The notes: a model not told the origin generated them from the sequence alone. A stretch of DNA of 64,000 nucleotides from an uncultured Eubacteriales bacterium (GCA_902789795.1 CADAPM010000006.1:1-64000); one strand, 5' to 3'; numbered from the stretch's first letter, positions 26,028 through 35,127 are shown. Translations and numbers: made by a program.

Positions 26028-27251
26028 ATGGCTCTTCGTATCACCAATGAAGCGGGCCGCTGTTTGCAGTGCAAGCGACCCATGTGCCAGCAGGGGTGCC
26101 CTGCGCACACGCCGATCCCGCAGGCCATCGCCCTGTTCAAGGAGAACCGGCTGATGGAGGCGGGCAAGCTGCTGTTTGAAAACAATCCGATGTCCCTGGT
26201 CTGCTCCATCGTGTGCGATCACATGGCCCAGTGCACGGGTCACTGCGTGCTGGGGCGCAAGGACCACCCGGTGCATTTTTATGAGATCGAACGGTTCATC
26301 TCCGACGCTTACCTGGACCGTATGACCCTGGACGGCGCGCAGCCCTACAACGGCAAAAACGTGGCGGTCATCGGCAGCGGCCCCGCGGGGCTGACGGTGG
26401 CGTTCATCCTGGCCTGGAAGGGCTATGGCGTGACGATCTTTGAGGAGAAGGACAGGATCGGCGGCATGATGCAGTACGGCATTCCGGACTTCCGCCTGCC
26501 CAAGACCATCCTGGACCGCTATAAGGCGCGGCTGCTGGAGCTGGGCGTCAAGATCCGCCCCCATGTGGTGATGGGCGGCGACCTGGTGATCGACAACCTG
26601 TTCCGGGACGGCTACAAGGCGGTCTTCATCGGCACCGGCGTGTGGCGGCCCAGCACCCTGGGCATCCAGGGCGAGACGCTGCCCAACGTGCACTTTGGCA
26701 TCAGCTACCTGGCGCGGCCCGTCAGCTATACCATCGGCCAGACGGTGGCGGTCATCGGCATGGGCAATGTAGCCATGGACGTGGCCCGCACGGCCTTCCG
26801 CCACGGCGCGCAGCGGGTGATGCTGTTCCAGCGCGGCAGCAAGTCTCCGGCCAGCGATCACGAGATGGAGTATGCGCGTCTGGACGGCGCGGAGTTCTTC
26901 TTCGGCAAGTCCATCCAGCGCATCACGCCGGAAGGCCCGGTGTTCCGCAACTCCGTGCTCAATGAGGACGGCCGTCCCGTGGGCGTGGAAGGCGAGGAGG
27001 AGCTGGTGCGCGCCGATACCACCATCATCGCCATCAACCAGCGGCCGAAGGACAAGCTGGTCAATACCACCCACGGCCTGGAGGCCGGGCCGCGGGGGCT
27101 GCTGATCGTGGACGAGAACAACATGACGACCCGCGACGGGGTGTTCGCCGCCGGCGACGTGGTGCATGGTTCGCTGACCGTGGTGCATGCCGTGAACGAC
27201 GCGAAGAACGCGGCGGAGGCCATGATCCGCTATATGGAGGAACATGAGTAA
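26028..27251 (+). CDS. GltD-like NAD(P)H-dependent FAD/Fe-S oxidoreductase
   Basis: A 407-aa protein like the small subunit of glutamate synthase. The N-terminal cysteine-rich domain (CLQCKRPMCQQGCPAHTPIP and CSIVCDHMAQCTGHCVLG) should hold two Fe-S clusters. FAD motif VIGSGPAGLTVAFILAWKG follows at about 113-131 and the NAD(P) motif VIGMGNVAMDVARTAF at about 243-258. No glutamate synthase large subunit is present. It overlaps the next DUF362 gene by 8 nt, so the two are coupled and perhaps pass electrons between them. Confidence 0.85.
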   Translation: MALRITNEAGRCLQCKRPMCQQGCPAHTPIPQAIALFKENRLMEAGKLLFENNPMSLVCSIVCDHMAQCTGHCVLGRKDHPVHFYEIERFISDAYLDRMTLDGAQPYNGKNVAVIGSGPAGLTVAFILAWKGYGVTIFEEKDRIGGMMQYGIPDFRLPKTILDRYKARLLELGVKIRPHVVMGGDLVIDNLFRDGYKAVFIGTGVWRPSTLGIQGETLPNVHFGISYLARPVSYTIGQTVAVIGMGNVAMDVARTAFRHGAQRVMLFQRGSKSPASDHEMEYARLDGAEFFFGKSIQRITPEGPVFRNSVLNEDGRPVGVEGEEELVRADTTIIAINQRPKDKLVNTTHGLEAGPRGLLIVDENNMTTRDGVFAAGDVVHGSLTVVHAVNDAKNAAEAMIRYMEEHE

Positions 27252-28320
27252 GATCTATCAGGTATACGGGCAGGACGCCCATCAAATGACCCTGAAGCTG
27301 CTGGAGGCATCAGACGCGATCCGTCTGGTGCCTTCGGGCGGTTCTGTGGCGCTGAAGCCGAACCTGGTCATCGCCGGAGCGCCGGAGGACGGCGCCACCA
27401 CCCACGCCGGCGTGCTCAGCGGCTGCATCGAATACTTCCGGGAGCACGGGGTCACGGACATCAGCGTGATCGAGGGCAGCTGGGTCGGCGACGAGACCAT
27501 GCGCGCCATGCGCCGCGCAGGCTATGACAAGGTGTGCGAGCGTTACGGCGTGCCGTTTTACGACCTGAAAAGGGACAAGACCCGCGCCGTCAAAACGTCC
27601 ATCGGGAACATCGATATCTGTTGCCGGGCGCTGGATGCCGGGCTGCTCATCGATCTCCCGGTGCTCAAGGGCCACGGCCAGACGCTGATGACCTGCGCCC
27701 TCAAGAACCTGAAGGGCTGCCTGCCGGACCATGAGAAGAGGCGCTTCCACGCCCTCGGCCTGCAGAAGCCCATTGCCGCCCTGGGCGCGGTGATGAAGCC
27801 GCGGCTGATCATCGTGGACAGCATCTGCGGCGACCTGGACTTCGAGGAGGGCGGGAACCCCGTACAGACCAACCGCATGTATCTGGGCACCGACGCCGTC
27901 CAGTTGGATGCCTACGGACGCGCGCTGATGGGCCTGAACCCTGACGAGGTGCCCTATATCGAGATGTGTGAGCGCTGGGGCGGCGGCAGCACTGCCTGGT
28001 CGGACAAGGACATCGTGGAGCTCAATCAGCCCCATGAGGCGGCGGGATATCCCAAGCCCCGGGGCATCGTGGCCAGCCTCACCCGGAACGTGCATCAGGA
28101 TCAGGCCTGTTCCGCCTGCTTCGCCGCCCTCGCCCGGGCTATGTACACCAGCCGCTGCGGCGAGAAGGAGAACATCTATATCGGCCAGGGCTGGCAGGGC
28201 AAGCATCTGGACGGCCTGGGCATCGGCAAGTGCTGCCGCGGGGCAGAGGAGTGCGTGATGGGCTGCCCGCCCACCGCGGACGCGATCGCCCGGAAGCTCG
28301 AAGAGCTGACCTGGAAATAA
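27244..28320 (+). CDS. DUF362 domain protein with C-terminal cysteine cluster
   Basis: A 358-aa protein. The core LKPNLVIAGAPEDGATTH, VIEGSWVGDET and PVLKGHGQTLMTCALKNLKGCLP are DUF362 hallmarks. Near the C-terminus ACSACFAALARAM and GIGKCCRGAEECVMGCPPTA supply cysteines that could bind a cluster. Function is unknown; some relatives are fused to ferredoxin domains. Translationally coupled to the GltD-like flavoprotein, last genes of the aldarate cluster. Confidence 0.85.
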   Translation: MSKIYQVYGQDAHQMTLKLLEASDAIRLVPSGGSVALKPNLVIAGAPEDGATTHAGVLSGCIEYFREHGVTDISVIEGSWVGDETMRAMRRAGYDKVCERYGVPFYDLKRDKTRAVKTSIGNIDICCRALDAGLLIDLPVLKGHGQTLMTCALKNLKGCLPDHEKRRFHALGLQKPIAALGAVMKPRLIIVDSICGDLDFEEGGNPVQTNRMYLGTDAVQLDAYGRALMGLNPDEVPYIEMCERWGGGSTAWSDKDIVELNQPHEAAGYPKPRGIVASLTRNVHQDQACSACFAALARAMYTSRCGEKENIYIGQGWQGKHLDGLGIGKCCRGAEECVMGCPPTADAIARKLEELTWK

Positions 28321-28375
28321 TCTCATCAGGATTGCGGCCCGGCTGCGCAGAACTGGTTCATTCCATGCGCTCAGA

Positions 28376-28404
28376 TTGACACATATTGGCCCTTGTGGTA
28401 TATT
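28376..28404 (+). promoter_or_regulatory. Promoter of floA
   Basis: TTGACA (28376-28381), 17-nt spacer, TATATT (28399-28404); the floA start is 45 nt downstream. Confidence 0.75.
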
Positions 28405-28448
28405 TATACCAGCAAGGGCCATTATTATTGAAGTTCGGAGGTGTGATC

Positions 28449-29444
28449 ATGATTCCGTATTTGTTTCTGGTGATCGTCGTATTCTTTGTCCTGATCCTCT
28501 TCTTTGCGATTGTCCCGGTGGGCCTGTGGATCCGCGCCCGGGCGTCGGGCGTGCCGGTGCGCATTTCCGCGCTGATCGGTATGCGCCTTCGCCATATCTC
28601 CCCGCCCAAGATCGTGGACAGCTATATCCGCGCCCGCAAGGCCGGCCTGGACCTGACCACGGATGAGCTGGAAAACCACTACCTGGCCGGTGGCAATGTG
28701 GAGCGCGTCGTCAGCGCCCTGATCTCCGCGCACCAGGCGGGCATCAACCTCGCGTTCAAGACCTCCTGCGCTATCGACCTGGCAGGCCGTAACGTGCTGG
28801 AAGCCGTGCAGATGAGCGTCGTGCCGAAAGTCATCGAGACCCCGCCCGTCGCCGCCATCGCCAAGGACGGCATCGAGCTGCGGGCCAAGGCCCGCGTCAC
28901 CGTGCGCACCAATATCGACCGCTTGGTGGGCGGCGCCGGTGAAGAGACCATCATCGCCCGTATCGGCGAGGGCATCGTCACCACCATCGGTTCTTCCCTG
29001 TCCCATGAGGCCGTGCTGGAGAACCCGGACCTGATCTCCCAGACCGTGCTGGGCAAGGGCCTCGACGCGGGCACCGCGTATGAGATCCTGTCCATCGACA
29101 TCGCGGACGTGGATGTGGGCCGCAACGTGGGCGCTCAGCTGCAGATGGACCAGGCAGAAGCCGACCGCCGCATCGCCCAGGCGAAGGCGGAGGAACGCCG
29201 TGCCATGGCTGTGGCCCACGAGCAGGAGATGAAGGCCGCCGTGCAGGAGATGCGCGCCAAGGTGGTCGAAGCCGAGGCCCAGGTCCCGCTGGCCATGGCG
29301 GAAGCCCTCAAGACCGGCAAGCTCGGCGTGATGGACTACTACAAGATGCAGAACACCATCGCCGATACCGATATGCGCAACGGCATCGCCCATGCGGCTG
29401 CTCCGGCCATCTCCAACAACGGCGACGCGGTCAAGAAGTCATAA
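28449..29444 (+). CDS. floA: Flotillin-like protein FloA
   Basis: A 331-aa membrane-associated scaffold of lipid microdomains. One N-terminal hairpin membrane segment (about 4-25), then the SPFH-like region ([49 protein letters not shown]) and a C-terminal coiled coil rich in Ala, Glu and Gln (about 235-300). Length matches the family. The usual nfeD partner is not upstream. GGAGG lies 7 nt before the ATG at 28449. Confidence 0.93.
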   Translation: MIPYLFLVIVVFFVLILFFAIVPVGLWIRARASGVPVRISALIGMRLRHISPPKIVDSYIRARKAGLDLTTDELENHYLAGGNVERVVSALISAHQAGINLAFKTSCAIDLAGRNVLEAVQMSVVPKVIETPPVAAIAKDGIELRAKARVTVRTNIDRLVGGAGEETIIARIGEGIVTTIGSSLSHEAVLENPDLISQTVLGKGLDAGTAYEILSIDIADVDVGRNVGAQLQMDQAEADRRIAQAKAEERRAMAVAHEQEMKAAVQEMRAKVVEAEAQVPLAMAEALKTGKLGVMDYYKMQNTIADTDMRNGIAHAAAPAISNNGDAVKKS

Positions 29445-29516
29445 TGCGGTTTTCGGGGCCGACGGACACGCCTGCCCCAAAGCATTGTGCCTGACCCGCA
29501 GGAAGGAGCATGGCGC

Positions 29517-29978
29517 ATGAACGTATTCTTATACCTGATCGTCATCATTATCTTTATCGTGGCCAATGCCTCGAAAAAGGAAAAGCAGGCCGCGAAGAAA
29601 CAGCAGCCTGTAAACCGTCCGTCGACGGTGCAGCAGATCCAGAAGAAACCGGCGTCCGCACCGCAGGCGAAGGTCACCCAGCCGACCCAGGCCGAGATCA
29701 GAAAAGCCGCGGAAGCGCTGCTCTCGCGCAAAACTCCGGCCCAGCCGCAGGTGCAGGCGAAGGCGGCACCCGCCAGGGAACCGGCAGACGGCTTCTATCA
29801 GGGCACGTCCTTCGGTGACGAAGGCATCGACCCCTGCCACGATGACCTTTATGAAGACAGGGAAGCCGCGGAAGCTCCGGACATGCAAACCCCGGCGCCC
29901 GCGGTCCAGCTCCAGTTCACACCGAACGCAGTGCTCAACGGTGTGATCATGAGCGAAGTACTCAATCATCACGTATAA
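29517..29978 (+). CDS. Small membrane-anchored Q/P/A-rich protein, unknown
   Basis: A 153-aa protein with one N-terminal membrane segment (NVFLYLIVIIIFIVANA), then a Lys-rich stretch, a long Ala-Pro-Gln-rich disordered region, an acidic patch and a more ordered C-terminus (LQFTPNAVLNGVIMSEVL). GGAAGGAG lies 8 nt before the ATG at 29517. It sits 72 nt behind floA and may be co-transcribed. Not recognised as a family. Confidence 0.7.
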   Translation: MNVFLYLIVIIIFIVANASKKEKQAAKKQQPVNRPSTVQQIQKKPASAPQAKVTQPTQAEIRKAAEALLSRKTPAQPQVQAKAAPAREPADGFYQGTSFGDEGIDPCHDDLYEDREAAEAPDMQTPAPAVQLQFTPNAVLNGVIMSEVLNHHV

Positions 29979-29985
29979 CAGTCTT

Positions 29986-30023
29986 TTCACCGGGCTCATG
30001 GCCGCTGTCATCTGCCCGGTGAA
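29986..30023 (+). terminator. Stem-loop after the small membrane protein gene
   Basis: A 10-bp perfect stem TTCACCGGGC/GCCCGGTGAA with an 18-nt loop and outer AACAG/CTGTT pairing; no T-run, so its role as a terminator is uncertain. Confidence 0.45.
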
Positions 30024-30051
30024 TGCTGTTATTCCCGGAAAGGAAAAACGC

Positions 30052-31605
30052 ATGAAAACGTTATTCGTCTCTTCCCGCAGCTGCACGGTCCTGGTGGACG
30101 AACAGGGGGATTTTTATGCCCGTCAGCCCTATACCCTGACGCTGGACGGCAGCCTGGTGGATCACGGCGGGCGGTCTGTCGTGTCTCTCTTCGGCCTGTG
30201 GCCGGATACGGAGTACGAGCTGGCCCTGACCGTGGAGGGCGGGCAGGAAGAGCGCCTGACCGTGCGGACGGAGCCGGAGGTCTGCACCTTTGACGTCCGG
30301 CGCTTCGGCGCGAAGGGCGACGGGCAGGCCTACGATACCGCCGCGCTGCAGACGGCGATCCTGTGCTGCCCCGAGGGCGGGCGCGTGCTGATCCCCCGGG
30401 GACAGTACCTGACCGGGCCGCTCTTCCTCAAGAGCGGCATCACCCTGGAGCTGCAGGCGGACGCCGTACTCAGCCTGACCACGGACGTGGGGCGGTTCCC
30501 GGTGCTGCCGGGCATGACCCGCACCACGGACGAGCAGGGCGAGGTACTTTTGGGCAGCTGGGAAGGCAACCCCCTGGATACCTACGCCTCCGCCCTGACC
30601 GGCATCGGGGTCAAGCACGTGCGGATCATCGGCCAGGGCGTCGTGGACGGCTGCGCCCAGAACGCGGAGTGGTGGACCAAGTACCACAAGATCAAAACCG
30701 GCCCGTACCGCCCGCGCCTCTTCTACCTGCGCGACTGCGAGAATATCGCCGTTCAGGGCGTCACCTTCCGCAACAGCCCGGCCTGGAACCTGCATCCCAC
30801 CTTTTCCTCAAACCTGAGCTTCCTGAACGTGCGGGTGGAGGCGCCGGCGGTGAGCCCCAATACGGACGGCTTCGATCCGGAGAGCTGCCGGGGCATCCGC
30901 ATGTATGGCACGGAGTTCTCCGTGGGAGACGACTGCATCGCCATCAAGGCCGGCAAGATCTACATGGGCCAGACCTACCACACGCCCTGCCAGGATATCG
31001 AGATCGCCTGGTGCCTGATGCGGGACGGCCACGGCGGCGTCACCGTGGGCAGCGAGATGGCAGGCGGCGTCTGCGACGTGCGCGTGCATCACTGCCGCAT
31101 GGTGGGCAACGACCGCGGCCTGCGCATCAAGACGCGCCGGGGACGCGGCAAGTATGCCGTCATCGACCGCATCCGCTTTGAGGACGTGAAGATGATCGGC
31201 GTCAAAACGCCGCTGGTGGTCAACGCCCTGTACTACTGCGATCCCGACGGCCATACCGCCTATGTGCAGAGCCGGGAAAAGCAGCCCATCACGGACGGTA
31301 CGCCCACCATCGGCTCCATCACCTATGAGCGCGTGGAGGCCACCGACTGCGCCGGGTGCGCCGCCTACATCCTGGGCCTGCCGGAGCGGCCGGTGGAGGA
31401 GATCACCCTCCGGGATTGCCGCATCACCTTTGCGCCCGACCCGAAGCCCATGCTTCCGGCCATGGCCGAGGGCGTGGAGGAGTGTGCCGGCCAGGGCTTT
31501 ATCGCCGTCAATGTAAAAACCCTCCGGCTGGAAAACGTGTCCGCGGAGGGCATACAGGGCGACCGCCTGCAGCTGGAGAATGTGGAAAAAGTCATCGACA
31601 TCTAA
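30052..31605 (+). CDS. Glycoside hydrolase family 28 (polygalacturonase-like)
   Basis: A 517-aa enzyme: an N-terminal beta-sandwich region (about 1-85), then the right-handed beta-helix. The GH28 catalytic set is complete: D272 in NTDGFDP, D293 and D294 in GDDCIAIKAGK, H327 in GHGGVTVGSE and K360 in RIKTRRGRG. No signal peptide is visible, so it may work on imported pectin oligomers in the cytoplasm. Products (galacturonate) fit the aldarate pathway upstream, although no uronate oxidase is seen. Start chosen at 30052 behind GGAAAGGA. Confidence 0.92.
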   Translation: MKTLFVSSRSCTVLVDEQGDFYARQPYTLTLDGSLVDHGGRSVVSLFGLWPDTEYELALTVEGGQEERLTVRTEPEVCTFDVRRFGAKGDGQAYDTAALQTAILCCPEGGRVLIPRGQYLTGPLFLKSGITLELQADAVLSLTTDVGRFPVLPGMTRTTDEQGEVLLGSWEGNPLDTYASALTGIGVKHVRIIGQGVVDGCAQNAEWWTKYHKIKTGPYRPRLFYLRDCENIAVQGVTFRNSPAWNLHPTFSSNLSFLNVRVEAPAVSPNTDGFDPESCRGIRMYGTEFSVGDDCIAIKAGKIYMGQTYHTPCQDIEIAWCLMRDGHGGVTVGSEMAGGVCDVRVHHCRMVGNDRGLRIKTRRGRGKYAVIDRIRFEDVKMIGVKTPLVVNALYYCDPDGHTAYVQSREKQPITDGTPTIGSITYERVEATDCAGCAAYILGLPERPVEEITLRDCRITFAPDPKPMLPAMAEGVEECAGQGFIAVNVKTLRLENVSAEGIQGDRLQLENVEKVIDI

Positions 31606-31624
31606 AGAAATCGCCATATTAAAG

Positions 31625-31758
31625 GGGCTGTTGCACAAGCGCATGAACGCCTTCATCCGTCACACCTTCAGCGTGACACCTTCCCCCGGGATCGGGGGAA
31701 GGTGGCCGAACGCAGTGAGGTCGGATGAGGGCTGTTCCATAACAATGTGCAACAGCCC
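31625..31758. repeat. 134-bp nested palindromic element
   Basis: Perfect 13-bp terminal inverted repeat GGGCTGTTGCACA (31625-31637) and its complement (31746-31758). Inside lies a second inverted unit bounded by CATCCG and CGGATGAG, with CTTCCCCC/GGGGGAAG near the middle. No gene is inside. It sits between convergent genes and ends 5 nt before the stop of the XpaC-like gene. It could be a MITE or a compound terminator. Confidence 0.65.
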
Positions 31759-31763
31759 ATGCT

Positions 31764-33041
31764 TTATTTCATTAGCGCTTTCGTTTGTGCCTTCGGCTGC
31801 GTCTTTGGCTGGGCCTTTGCCTGGTTCTTCGTCTCGAAGTTGTACGGTAGCAGGCCGTCCAGCTGCATCTTTTTGACCAGGGCGTCCGCCTGGGAGCGCA
31901 TATCGATGGCGTTGTCCGTGGTCAGCTGGTCAATGATCTGCTGCAGGGCCTGGGGCAGGACGCCGGAGAACACCTGCTCCGTCGCCTTGACCGCGGCCTC
32001 GGCGGAGGGGGAGGACAGGGAGAGGGACTGCATGTACTTGCTCAGCAGCTCGTCGGTCATGGGCAGGTAGCTGTCGCGCAGGGACCTCACACAGCTCATG
32101 TGCAGCTTGTCCGGGTACTGGACCAGCAGGTTGCGGATGCGGGACAGCTTTTCGGCGATGTTGCGCAGGGACACGGCGATGCCGGCGGAGGGCAGCTGGC
32201 TGGCCAGGGTCTCCAGGCGGTAGATCTCCTGCGCCAGCTCGCCGAGCAGGGGGTCTTCCTTTTTCTGCGTGCGCTTGCGCTCGCCGGTACTGCTGTTCAC
32301 GTCGTCGATCAGGGCGGCGATGCGGGGCAGGTCGTCCTCGCGGATGCGCCGCAGGTTGCTGTCGGCATGGGCGTTCCAGGACCGGCTGCCGGTGCGGGCG
32401 GCGGGCAGGCTGCTCAGGTAGGCGTTCAGGTCCCGGTGGGTGCCCTGCAGTACGGGCAGCATCTGGCTGGTGACCAGGTTCGGGTGCGCGAACAGGGCGT
32501 TGAACAGGCTTTCCAGATAATTCTCAAGTGAGGTCATGACGCCCAGCGCCTCGTGGGCCTGGCCGACCTCCTCGATGACGATGTCGGAGGGGTCGATCAG
32601 GTCGCGCAGGAAGCTGCGGGTCCGGTCGCCCAAGGTGTTGCCCCAGGTGGGCGAGGCGATATCCGTGATATCGCGCATGAAGGAGGAAAAGGCCTTGGAG
32701 CGGGCGGAGCTGTAGCGCTTCTGCCGCTCTGTGGGGGAGCTCGCGTCCTTCAATAGCTGCATGGCCTGGCGTGTGTCGCGCAGCAGCGCGTCGCCCTCCT
32801 GACAGACATAGGCAAAGGGCAGGTAGGCCTCGTCCAGCACCACCATCTTGATGCCCTGATGCACGAAGGGCTGGTGGTTCGCAAAGAGGCCCTTCTTTTT
32901 CATTTTATCCAGATTGCCCGCCACTTTGTCGGTGGAGACGCGCATCAGCTTCGCCGCCTGGCTGAGGGGCATGGCCGGAAGGCCTTCGAGCACTTCCATG
33001 AGCCGCCGGTACTGGCTCGCGATCGGGTTGAACAGGCTCAT
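31764..33041 (-). CDS. XpaC-like protein with N-terminal winged-helix region
   Basis: A 425-aa cytoplasmic protein. The N-terminus (about 8-60, LPAMPLSQAAKLMRVSTDKVAGNL) looks like a small winged helix. The C-terminal part, with IRNLLVQYPDKLHMSCVRSL and RDSYLPMTDELLSKYM, resembles the XpaC (5-bromo-4-chloroindolyl phosphate hydrolysis) family. The tail is a low-complexity run of Lys, Gln, Ala and Pro. XpaC genes often neighbour telA; none is here. Function unknown. GAAAGGAGAAGG precedes the ATG. Confidence 0.65.
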   Translation of the reverse strand: MSLFNPIASQYRRLMEVLEGLPAMPLSQAAKLMRVSTDKVAGNLDKMKKKGLFANHQPFVHQGIKMVVLDEAYLPFAYVCQEGDALLRDTRQAMQLLKDASSPTERQKRYSSARSKAFSSFMRDITDIASPTWGNTLGDRTRSFLRDLIDPSDIVIEEVGQAHEALGVMTSLENYLESLFNALFAHPNLVTSQMLPVLQGTHRDLNAYLSSLPAARTGSRSWNAHADSNLRRIREDDLPRIAALIDDVNSSTGERKRTQKKEDPLLGELAQEIYRLETLASQLPSAGIAVSLRNIAEKLSRIRNLLVQYPDKLHMSCVRSLRDSYLPMTDELLSKYMQSLSLSSPSAEAAVKATEQVFSGVLPQALQQIIDQLTTDNAIDMRSQADALVKKMQLDGLLPYNFETKNQAKAQPKTQPKAQTKALMK

Positions 33042-33074
33042 ACCTTCTCCTTTCGGGAAACAAGACTATCCAAT

Positions 33075-33103
33075 ATTGTACACGACATTCGCGGAGGTTT
33101 CAA
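33075..33103 (-). promoter_or_regulatory. Promoter of the XpaC-like gene
   Basis: Minus-strand TTGAAA (33098-33103), 17-nt spacer, TACAAT (33075-33080). Confidence 0.65.
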
Positions 33104-33143
33104 TGCTTTTTTTCAGGAACAGAACTATCATTTGTTGTTCAGA

Positions 33144-33154
33144 TGTGCTATAAT
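33144..33154 (+). promoter_or_regulatory. Extended -10 promoter of the DUF4317 gene
   Basis: TGC-TATAAT with TATAAT at 33149-33154 and no clear -35; the start codon is 48 nt downstream. Confidence 0.5.
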
Positions 33155-33202
33155 GCTGCCCGTGCTGCCTTGCAGCCATGAATATCTTACAGGAGAAACG
33201 GA

Positions 33203-34336
33203 ATGAATAGGAAAGAACTTGCGGAGATCCGCCGCCGTCTGGAAAAGGATAAAGGTAATATCGGCTATATCCGGGGCTGTTATGTGAACGCCAAGGGCGA
33301 GGTCATCTCCGTTTTCAGGCGGCCTGTGGGTCCCATGGGGGAGGAAGAGCTCAAACAGTTTTACGCCCTGTTCAAGAAGGTCCTGAGCGGCGTGCCGGGC
33401 AAGAACGGCATCGACGTGACCTTCACGGCGGAACAGATGACCGAGGGCCAGGCGCACCCCCTGTTGATGGAGCTCCGGAATTCGGCGGCTTCGGATGAGA
33501 CGGCGGTCAGCGAACTGTACCAGCGCATCATCGACAATTATCATTCGGATGACGACTACGCCATCCTGCTGTTGAGCGACGTCTACGACGTGCCCCAGCG
33601 CGGCGCGGACGGACACAGGAAAGAGGATGAGGACGGCGTCTTTACCTATGTGCTGTGCTGCGTGTGCCCGGTCAAGCAGGCCAAGTCCGGCCTCATGTAC
33701 AACGCGGAGGAACAGGATTTCCGGGATATGACCAGCGGCAGGACCCTGTCCACGCCCGAGCTGGGCTTCATGTTCCCGGCCTTTGACGACCGCGCGAGCA
33801 ATATCTATAACGCCCTGTACTATGTGCGCAACGCCCAGGAGCCCCATGAGGACTTCGTGCAGGCGGTGTTCGCCACGGAGCTGCCCATGGCCGGCCCTGC
33901 CCAGAAGGCGGCCTTCGACGATATCCTGCAGGAGACCCTGAAGGAGGAACTGAGCTTCCCCGTGATGCAGGCGGTCAACGACCGGCTGCGGGAGAATGTG
34001 GAGGTCAAAAAGCAGGACAAGAGCGGCGAGACGCCGGTGATCACGGCGCCCGAAGTCAAGACCATCCTGGCGGACTGCGGCATGCCCCTAGAAAAGCTGG
34101 AGGCCTTCGAGGACGCCTATGAAAATCAGTTTGGCCGCGGCACGACCCTGAGCGCCGCCAACATCGTGGATACCAGGCGCATGGAGGTCAAGACCCCCAA
34201 CGTGACGATCCAGGTGAACCCGGACTTCACCGACCTGGTGGAGACCCGCGTCATCGAAGGGAAAAAGTACATCCTGATCCGCGCGGAGGAAGACGTCATG
34301 ATCAATGGCGTCGCGGTCAATATCCCTGAAAACTAA
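33203..34336 (+). CDS. DUF4317 family protein
   Basis: A 377-aa protein of unknown function common in Clostridia. MNRKELAEIRRRLEKDKGNI at the start, GCYVNAKGEVISVF and the CCVCPVKQAKSGLMYN segment are typical. It is soluble, without membrane segments; the C-terminal third (TRRMEVKTPNVTIQVNPDF onward) looks like a separate beta-rich domain. Monocistronic, divergent from the XpaC-like gene. AGGAGAAAC precedes the ATG. Confidence 0.85.
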   Translation: MNRKELAEIRRRLEKDKGNIGYIRGCYVNAKGEVISVFRRPVGPMGEEELKQFYALFKKVLSGVPGKNGIDVTFTAEQMTEGQAHPLLMELRNSAASDETAVSELYQRIIDNYHSDDDYAILLLSDVYDVPQRGADGHRKEDEDGVFTYVLCCVCPVKQAKSGLMYNAEEQDFRDMTSGRTLSTPELGFMFPAFDDRASNIYNALYYVRNAQEPHEDFVQAVFATELPMAGPAQKAAFDDILQETLKEELSFPVMQAVNDRLRENVEVKKQDKSGETPVITAPEVKTILADCGMPLEKLEAFEDAYENQFGRGTTLSAANIVDTRRMEVKTPNVTIQVNPDFTDLVETRVIEGKKYILIRAEEDVMINGVAVNIPEN

Positions 34337-34538
34337 GGCACGCGTCAGGGGCGAGGGGCCGCTTTTAGACTATTGGTTGGAAAGCTTCGATCATTTTGTA
34401 TGAATTGTCCAACAAATCTGCAAAATTTTTTCCGTGAAAACGTTTACAGGGTGCAGGATTCTTGGAAAATACATAGAATATAATTAATGTTTGAGCCGCC
34501 CGATTGCAAGGGCTGCCAATAACTGATGGAGGGTGCTT

Positions 34539-34817
34539 ATGACTAAGAAGGATATGATCCATGCTATCTCTGACAAAACCGGTATGCCGCTGAAGGAAGC
34601 AGAGACTGCGTTCACCGCGATGGTGGATATCATCGTTGACGAGATCGCCGCTGAGAAAAAGGCGAGCGTCAGCGGACTGGGGACTTTTGAGGTCCGCAAC
34701 CGCAGCGCGCGCAAGGGCCGCAATTTCCGCACCGGCGAATCCGTTCAGATCCCCAAGAGCAATTCTGTGGGCTTCCGCGCTGGAAAGAACCTGAAAGAGA
34801 TCGTCAACAAGGACTGA
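34539..34817 (+). CDS. hup: DNA-binding protein HU
   Basis: A 92-aa histone-like dimeric DNA-bending protein. MTKKDMIHAISDKTGMPLKE starts the helical body; the arm signature is GLGTFEVRNRSARKGRNFRTGE and IPKSNSVGFRAGKNLKE follows. GGAGGG lies 5 nt before the ATG at 34539; a TTG two codons earlier is in frame but less well placed. A TATAAT lies about 45 nt upstream without a good -35. Confidence 0.96.
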   Translation: MTKKDMIHAISDKTGMPLKEAETAFTAMVDIIVDEIAAEKKASVSGLGTFEVRNRSARKGRNFRTGESVQIPKSNSVGFRAGKNLKEIVNKD

Positions 34818-34905
34818 TCGGCGCTGTCTGAATTCAATGCCTGATTTGTGGCAGCCGGTCAGCCCGTGACCGGCGGTATATCCGGACAAACATAATACCC
34901 GTGCA

Positions 34906-34942
34906 AAATGGTGCAGCCTCGGCTGCGCCGTTTGCTTTTTTT
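34906..34942 (+). terminator. Rho-independent terminator downstream of HU
   Basis: Stem GGTGCAGC/GCTGCGCC with loop CTCG, extended by AAA/TTT pairs, then a run of seven T. A second perfect 7-bp hairpin (CCGGTCA/TGACCGG, 34855-34873) lies between it and the HU stop. The rest of the 34818-35127 gap holds only a promoter. Confidence 0.8.
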
Positions 34943-35048
34943 ACGCCGTTTTGTGCCGGAAACACGCTTTGCTTGACAAATGGACGCCACTTCATTGTAA
35001 ATTTTGACGGCTTTTTGGGCGAAATCCCCCACTTTTCAGGGAATAAGG

Positions 35049-35076
35049 TTGCAATATTTGAAAATAATGGTATACT
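35049..35076 (+). promoter_or_regulatory. Promoter of the single-pass membrane protein gene
   Basis: TTGCAA (35049-35054), 16-nt spacer, TATACT (35071-35076). Confidence 0.65.
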
Positions 35077-35127
35077 GTAAGCGTCCGGAGCCTGAAAACA
35101 CCAGCACGGATGGAAAGGAAGGACCTC

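Noticed and set aside
31625-31758. An intact insertion sequence
   Set aside because: Only 134 bp, no transposase, and no target-site duplication could be seen.
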